From JAXFQS01 sp034178815 (GTDB taxonomy: Bacteria > Verrucomicrobiota > Kiritimatiellia > RFP12 > DVOR01), in contig JAXFQS010000108.1 of the NCBI GenBank assembly GCA_034178815.1, positions 1 through 24,726 on the forward strand: DNA of 24,726 nucleotides, given 5' to 3'. The notes under the pieces were generated by a model that saw nothing but the letters and a program-made list of their open reading frames with translations, had not been told where the DNA came from and did no database searches. Both the position numbers and the translations under genes were made by a program. Below, piece by piece: positions 23,631-24,726 of this stretch (its first letter is position 1; every line of letters starts with the position of its first letter).

Positions 23631-23784
23631 TGTTCACGACATTACACCTGTCGTGGACATCTGCCGGAGCCACTGTCATTCCCCTGACGAAGTGGCGCGT
23701 TGCTCCCTCAACGCTGGTAGATTATCAAGAATATATGTCCTCCCTGGCGGCGAGCGAAGTTCCCCCTTCGCCCGCCGTTTTTTT
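23631..23784 (+). ncRNA. Putative small non-coding RNA
   Basis: A stand-alone unit of about 150 nt bounded by a consensus promoter and a strong intrinsic terminator, with no plausible reading frame. Visible structure: a 10-bp hairpin GTTCACGACA/TGTCGTGGAC (23632-23641 and 23649-23658, 7-nt loop); a second hairpin GCCACT/AGTGGC enclosing GTCA/TGAC (about 23669-23695), possibly capped by GGAG/CTCC; a less structured A/T-rich stretch (about 23705-23743); then the terminator. I compared it by eye with tmRNA, SRP RNA, 6S, RNase P RNA and common riboswitches and saw none of their conserved cores. It may be a trans-acting regulator; function unknown. Confidence 0.65.
23746..23784 (+). terminator. 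Intrinsic terminator of the putative small RNA
   Basis: GGCGG-(CGA bulge)-GCGAAG pairs with CTTCGC-CCGCC around a 6-nt loop, followed by G and seven Ts (23778-23784). This is the best intrinsic terminator in the window. Confidence 0.9.
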
Positions 23785-23962
23785 CTGTCCAATCCGCCCG
23801 ATTCCTGCCAAAGAATCGGGACGGAACGCCACCGGTAGCGCGTCCACAGGTCGAGCAGCCGTCCGACGCCGAGCCCCTTGGCGGTGGCGCGGCAGAACGG
23901 AGAAAAGGCGTCCGCGCCCCTCGTTTCTGGCCAGATAGAGGCGAATTTCCCGGCGCCAAGCG
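23785..23962. other. Non-coding spacer with one strong hairpin
   Basis: After the terminator, CCCGATTC (23797-23804) and GAATCGGG (23813-23820) form a perfect 8-bp stem that extends to about 12 bp with a one-base bulge. No T-run on either strand. Open frames here have no recognisable family. Nothing else was seen before the 23-bp array. Confidence 0.4.
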
Positions 23963-24041
23963 AGTTGACACCATTGCGAGGAAATCGTAGCTACCTGTGG
24001 GGGGCGGGGGTGGACGGGACCGGGGCGAGGGGATAGGCAGG
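23963..24041. repeat. Intergenic 23-bp-period array (locus E, upstream of rseP)
   Basis: Words in 23-bp phase: 23963 AGTTGACACC, 23986 CGTAGCTACC, 24009 GGTGGACGGG and 24032 GATAGGCAGG. Several read better on the - strand (GGTGTCAACT, CCTGCCTATC). The last word plus its flank (GGCAGGAGTT) also occurs in locus A on the - strand. Weaker than loci A-C but in exact phase. Confidence 0.45.
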
Positions 24042-24051
24042 AGTTCCGCCG

Positions 24052-24065
24052 CCTTATATATAAGG
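24052..24065. promoter_or_regulatory. Perfect 14-bp palindrome upstream of the rseP promoter
   Basis: CCTTATATATAAGG is a perfect palindrome ending four bases before the predicted -35 box of rseP, a usual position for an activator or operator site. An AGTTCC/GGAACT pair (24042-24047 and 24064-24069) brackets it. Confidence 0.55.
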
Positions 24066-24068
24066 AAC

Positions 24069-24097
24069 TTGCGGGCGGGCGCGTCTTTTGGTATACT
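24069..24097 (+). promoter_or_regulatory. Promoter of rseP
   Basis: TTGCGG (24069-24074), a 17-bp spacer and TATACT (24092-24097). Predicted start near 24104, about 24 nt before the ATG. Confidence 0.7.
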
Positions 24098-24127
24098 CGC
24101 GCCTTACCGAATCTTCTGGAACACCTG

Positions 24128-24726
24128 ATGGAACTGCTCGACCAAATCCTCGCCGCCCTGCTCGTCGTCCTCTTCTTCGGACTAGCCGTCTTCATACACG
24201 AGTTTGGACACTATCTCGCCGCCCGTTTGCTCCACTTCCGCATCGACACCTTCTCCATCGGCTTCGGCCCCGCCATCTGGAAACGAAAGATTGGCCAGAC
24301 CCTCTACAAAGTCTGCATCCTCCCCCTCGGCGGCTATGTCGCGCTCCCCCAACTCGACCCCTCCTCGATGGACACCATCCAGGGCAAGACCGACCGTGAA
24401 GCTATCCAGCCCGTCCCCGCCTGGCAACGCATCATCGTCGCGCTCGCCGGCCCGCTGGGCAATGTCGTGCTCGCCGTCGCCCTCGCCCTGCTCATAGCCG
24501 CCGTCCCCTCCGTGCGCACCGGTTCGGCCGACACCACCATCGGAATCGTCGACCCCGCTTCCCGCGCCTACGCCCAAGGCCTGCGCCCCGGCGACCGCAT
24601 CACCGCCGTGCAAGGTACCCCCGTCGACTCCTGGGACGACCTCCTGCTCGAATGCCACCTCGCCGGCCCAGAAGGCCAACCCGTCGAACTGACCTATAGC
24701 CGAAACGGAGCCGAAACCAAGGTGAG
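24128..24726 (+). CDS. rseP: Site-2 intramembrane metalloprotease RseP, N-terminal part
   Basis: The gene runs off the window after 199 residues. The first membrane segment contains the zinc motif HEFGH (residues 24-28) with catalytic Glu25, followed by FSIGFGPAIWKRKIGQTLYKVCILPLGGYV, the typical RseP beta-hairpin region written here only as a reference stretch near residues 43-72. A second membrane segment starts with AGPLGNVVLA. A PDZ domain follows (GIVDPASRAYAQGLRPGD, then ITAVQGTPVDSWDDL). Family members cut membrane-bound anti-sigma factors and remnant signal peptides inside the inner membrane. GGAA lies six bases before the ATG. The second PDZ domain and the zinc-ligand Asp (N-P-D-G motif) would lie beyond the window. 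Confidence 0.95.
   Translation, partial: MELLDQILAALLVVLFFGLAVFIHEFGHYLAARLLHFRIDTFSIGFGPAIWKRKIGQTLYKVCILPLGGYVALPQLDPSSMDTIQGKTDREAIQPVPAWQRIIVALAGPLGNVVLAVALALLIAAVPSVRTGSADTTIGIVDPASRAYAQGLRPGDRITAVQGTPVDSWDDLLLECHLAGPEGQPVELTYSRNGAETKV

Noticed and set aside
23660..23700. Cobalamin-riboswitch-like GCCACTG word in the small RNA
   Set aside because: The rest of the riboswitch core, including the B12 box, is absent and the word is explained by a simple hairpin.
23609..23938. Possible small protein starting at a GTG
   Set aside because: The start lies within the promoter of the putative small RNA and the frame crosses the terminator; translation shows no family features.
23785..24195. - strand frames near the window end as a possible gene or pseudogene
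   Set aside because: No recognisable family in any frame, no ribosome site, and overlap with the rseP promoter and start.

Overview
The window is high-GC chromosomal DNA from a Gram-negative-type bacterium. It has an LptF/LptG-family permease, RseP, UppP, a lipoprotein signal and Sec/Tat-type signals. The combination of a secreted SGNH(DUF4886)-FAD oxidoreductase fusion, a DUF1080 lipoprotein and ordinary housekeeping genes points to the PVC group, most likely a Kiritimatiellota/Lentisphaerota-like anaerobe. That placement is inference from family content, not from a marker comparison.

Layout. (1) 1-9931, + strand: the tail of an EtfA/FixB-like flavoprotein, then a tightly packed run of a three-part secreted protein (SGNH + middle beta-type region + FAD oxidoreductase), a secreted protein of unknown function, a GT-B glycosyltransferase, a HIT protein, uppP and polA. 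Several junctions are 4-nt ATGA overlaps. (2) 9928-15332, - strand: the classic nusA-infB-rbfA-truB translation/transcription cluster without rimP. It is driven by a clear sigma70-type promoter and has a terminator-like hairpin in the nusA leader. polA and truB converge and share a palindromic CTAG holding both stop codons. (3) 15461-17736: a divergent promoter region, a DUF1080 lipoprotein (+), a terminator, and an iron-type superoxide dismutase (-) with a possible Tat leader and a well-placed internal start. (4) 17737-18473: non-coding DNA with imperfect direct repeats. (5) 18474-22957, - strand: htpG, LptF/LptG permease, endonuclease/exonuclease/phosphatase protein, and a HARE-HTH/GIY-YIG-like protein, each overlapping the next. 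(6) 22958-24127: about 1.1 kb of non-coding DNA with inverted repeats and a strong candidate small-RNA gene (consensus promoter, about 150 nt, intrinsic terminator). (7) 24128-end, + strand: the start of rseP.

The most unusual signals are not genes. First, at least four intergenic regions carry a degenerate 10-bp motif (about GRTGCCAACC) recurring at exactly 23-bp steps with variable 13-bp spacers; I know of no described element like this. Second, the + strand switches between strongly C-rich and strongly G-rich blocks about every 1.5 kb. The switches fall inside genes, so a single reading frame changes from C-ending to G-ending codons. Both were found by reading and manual counting only; no searches were run.
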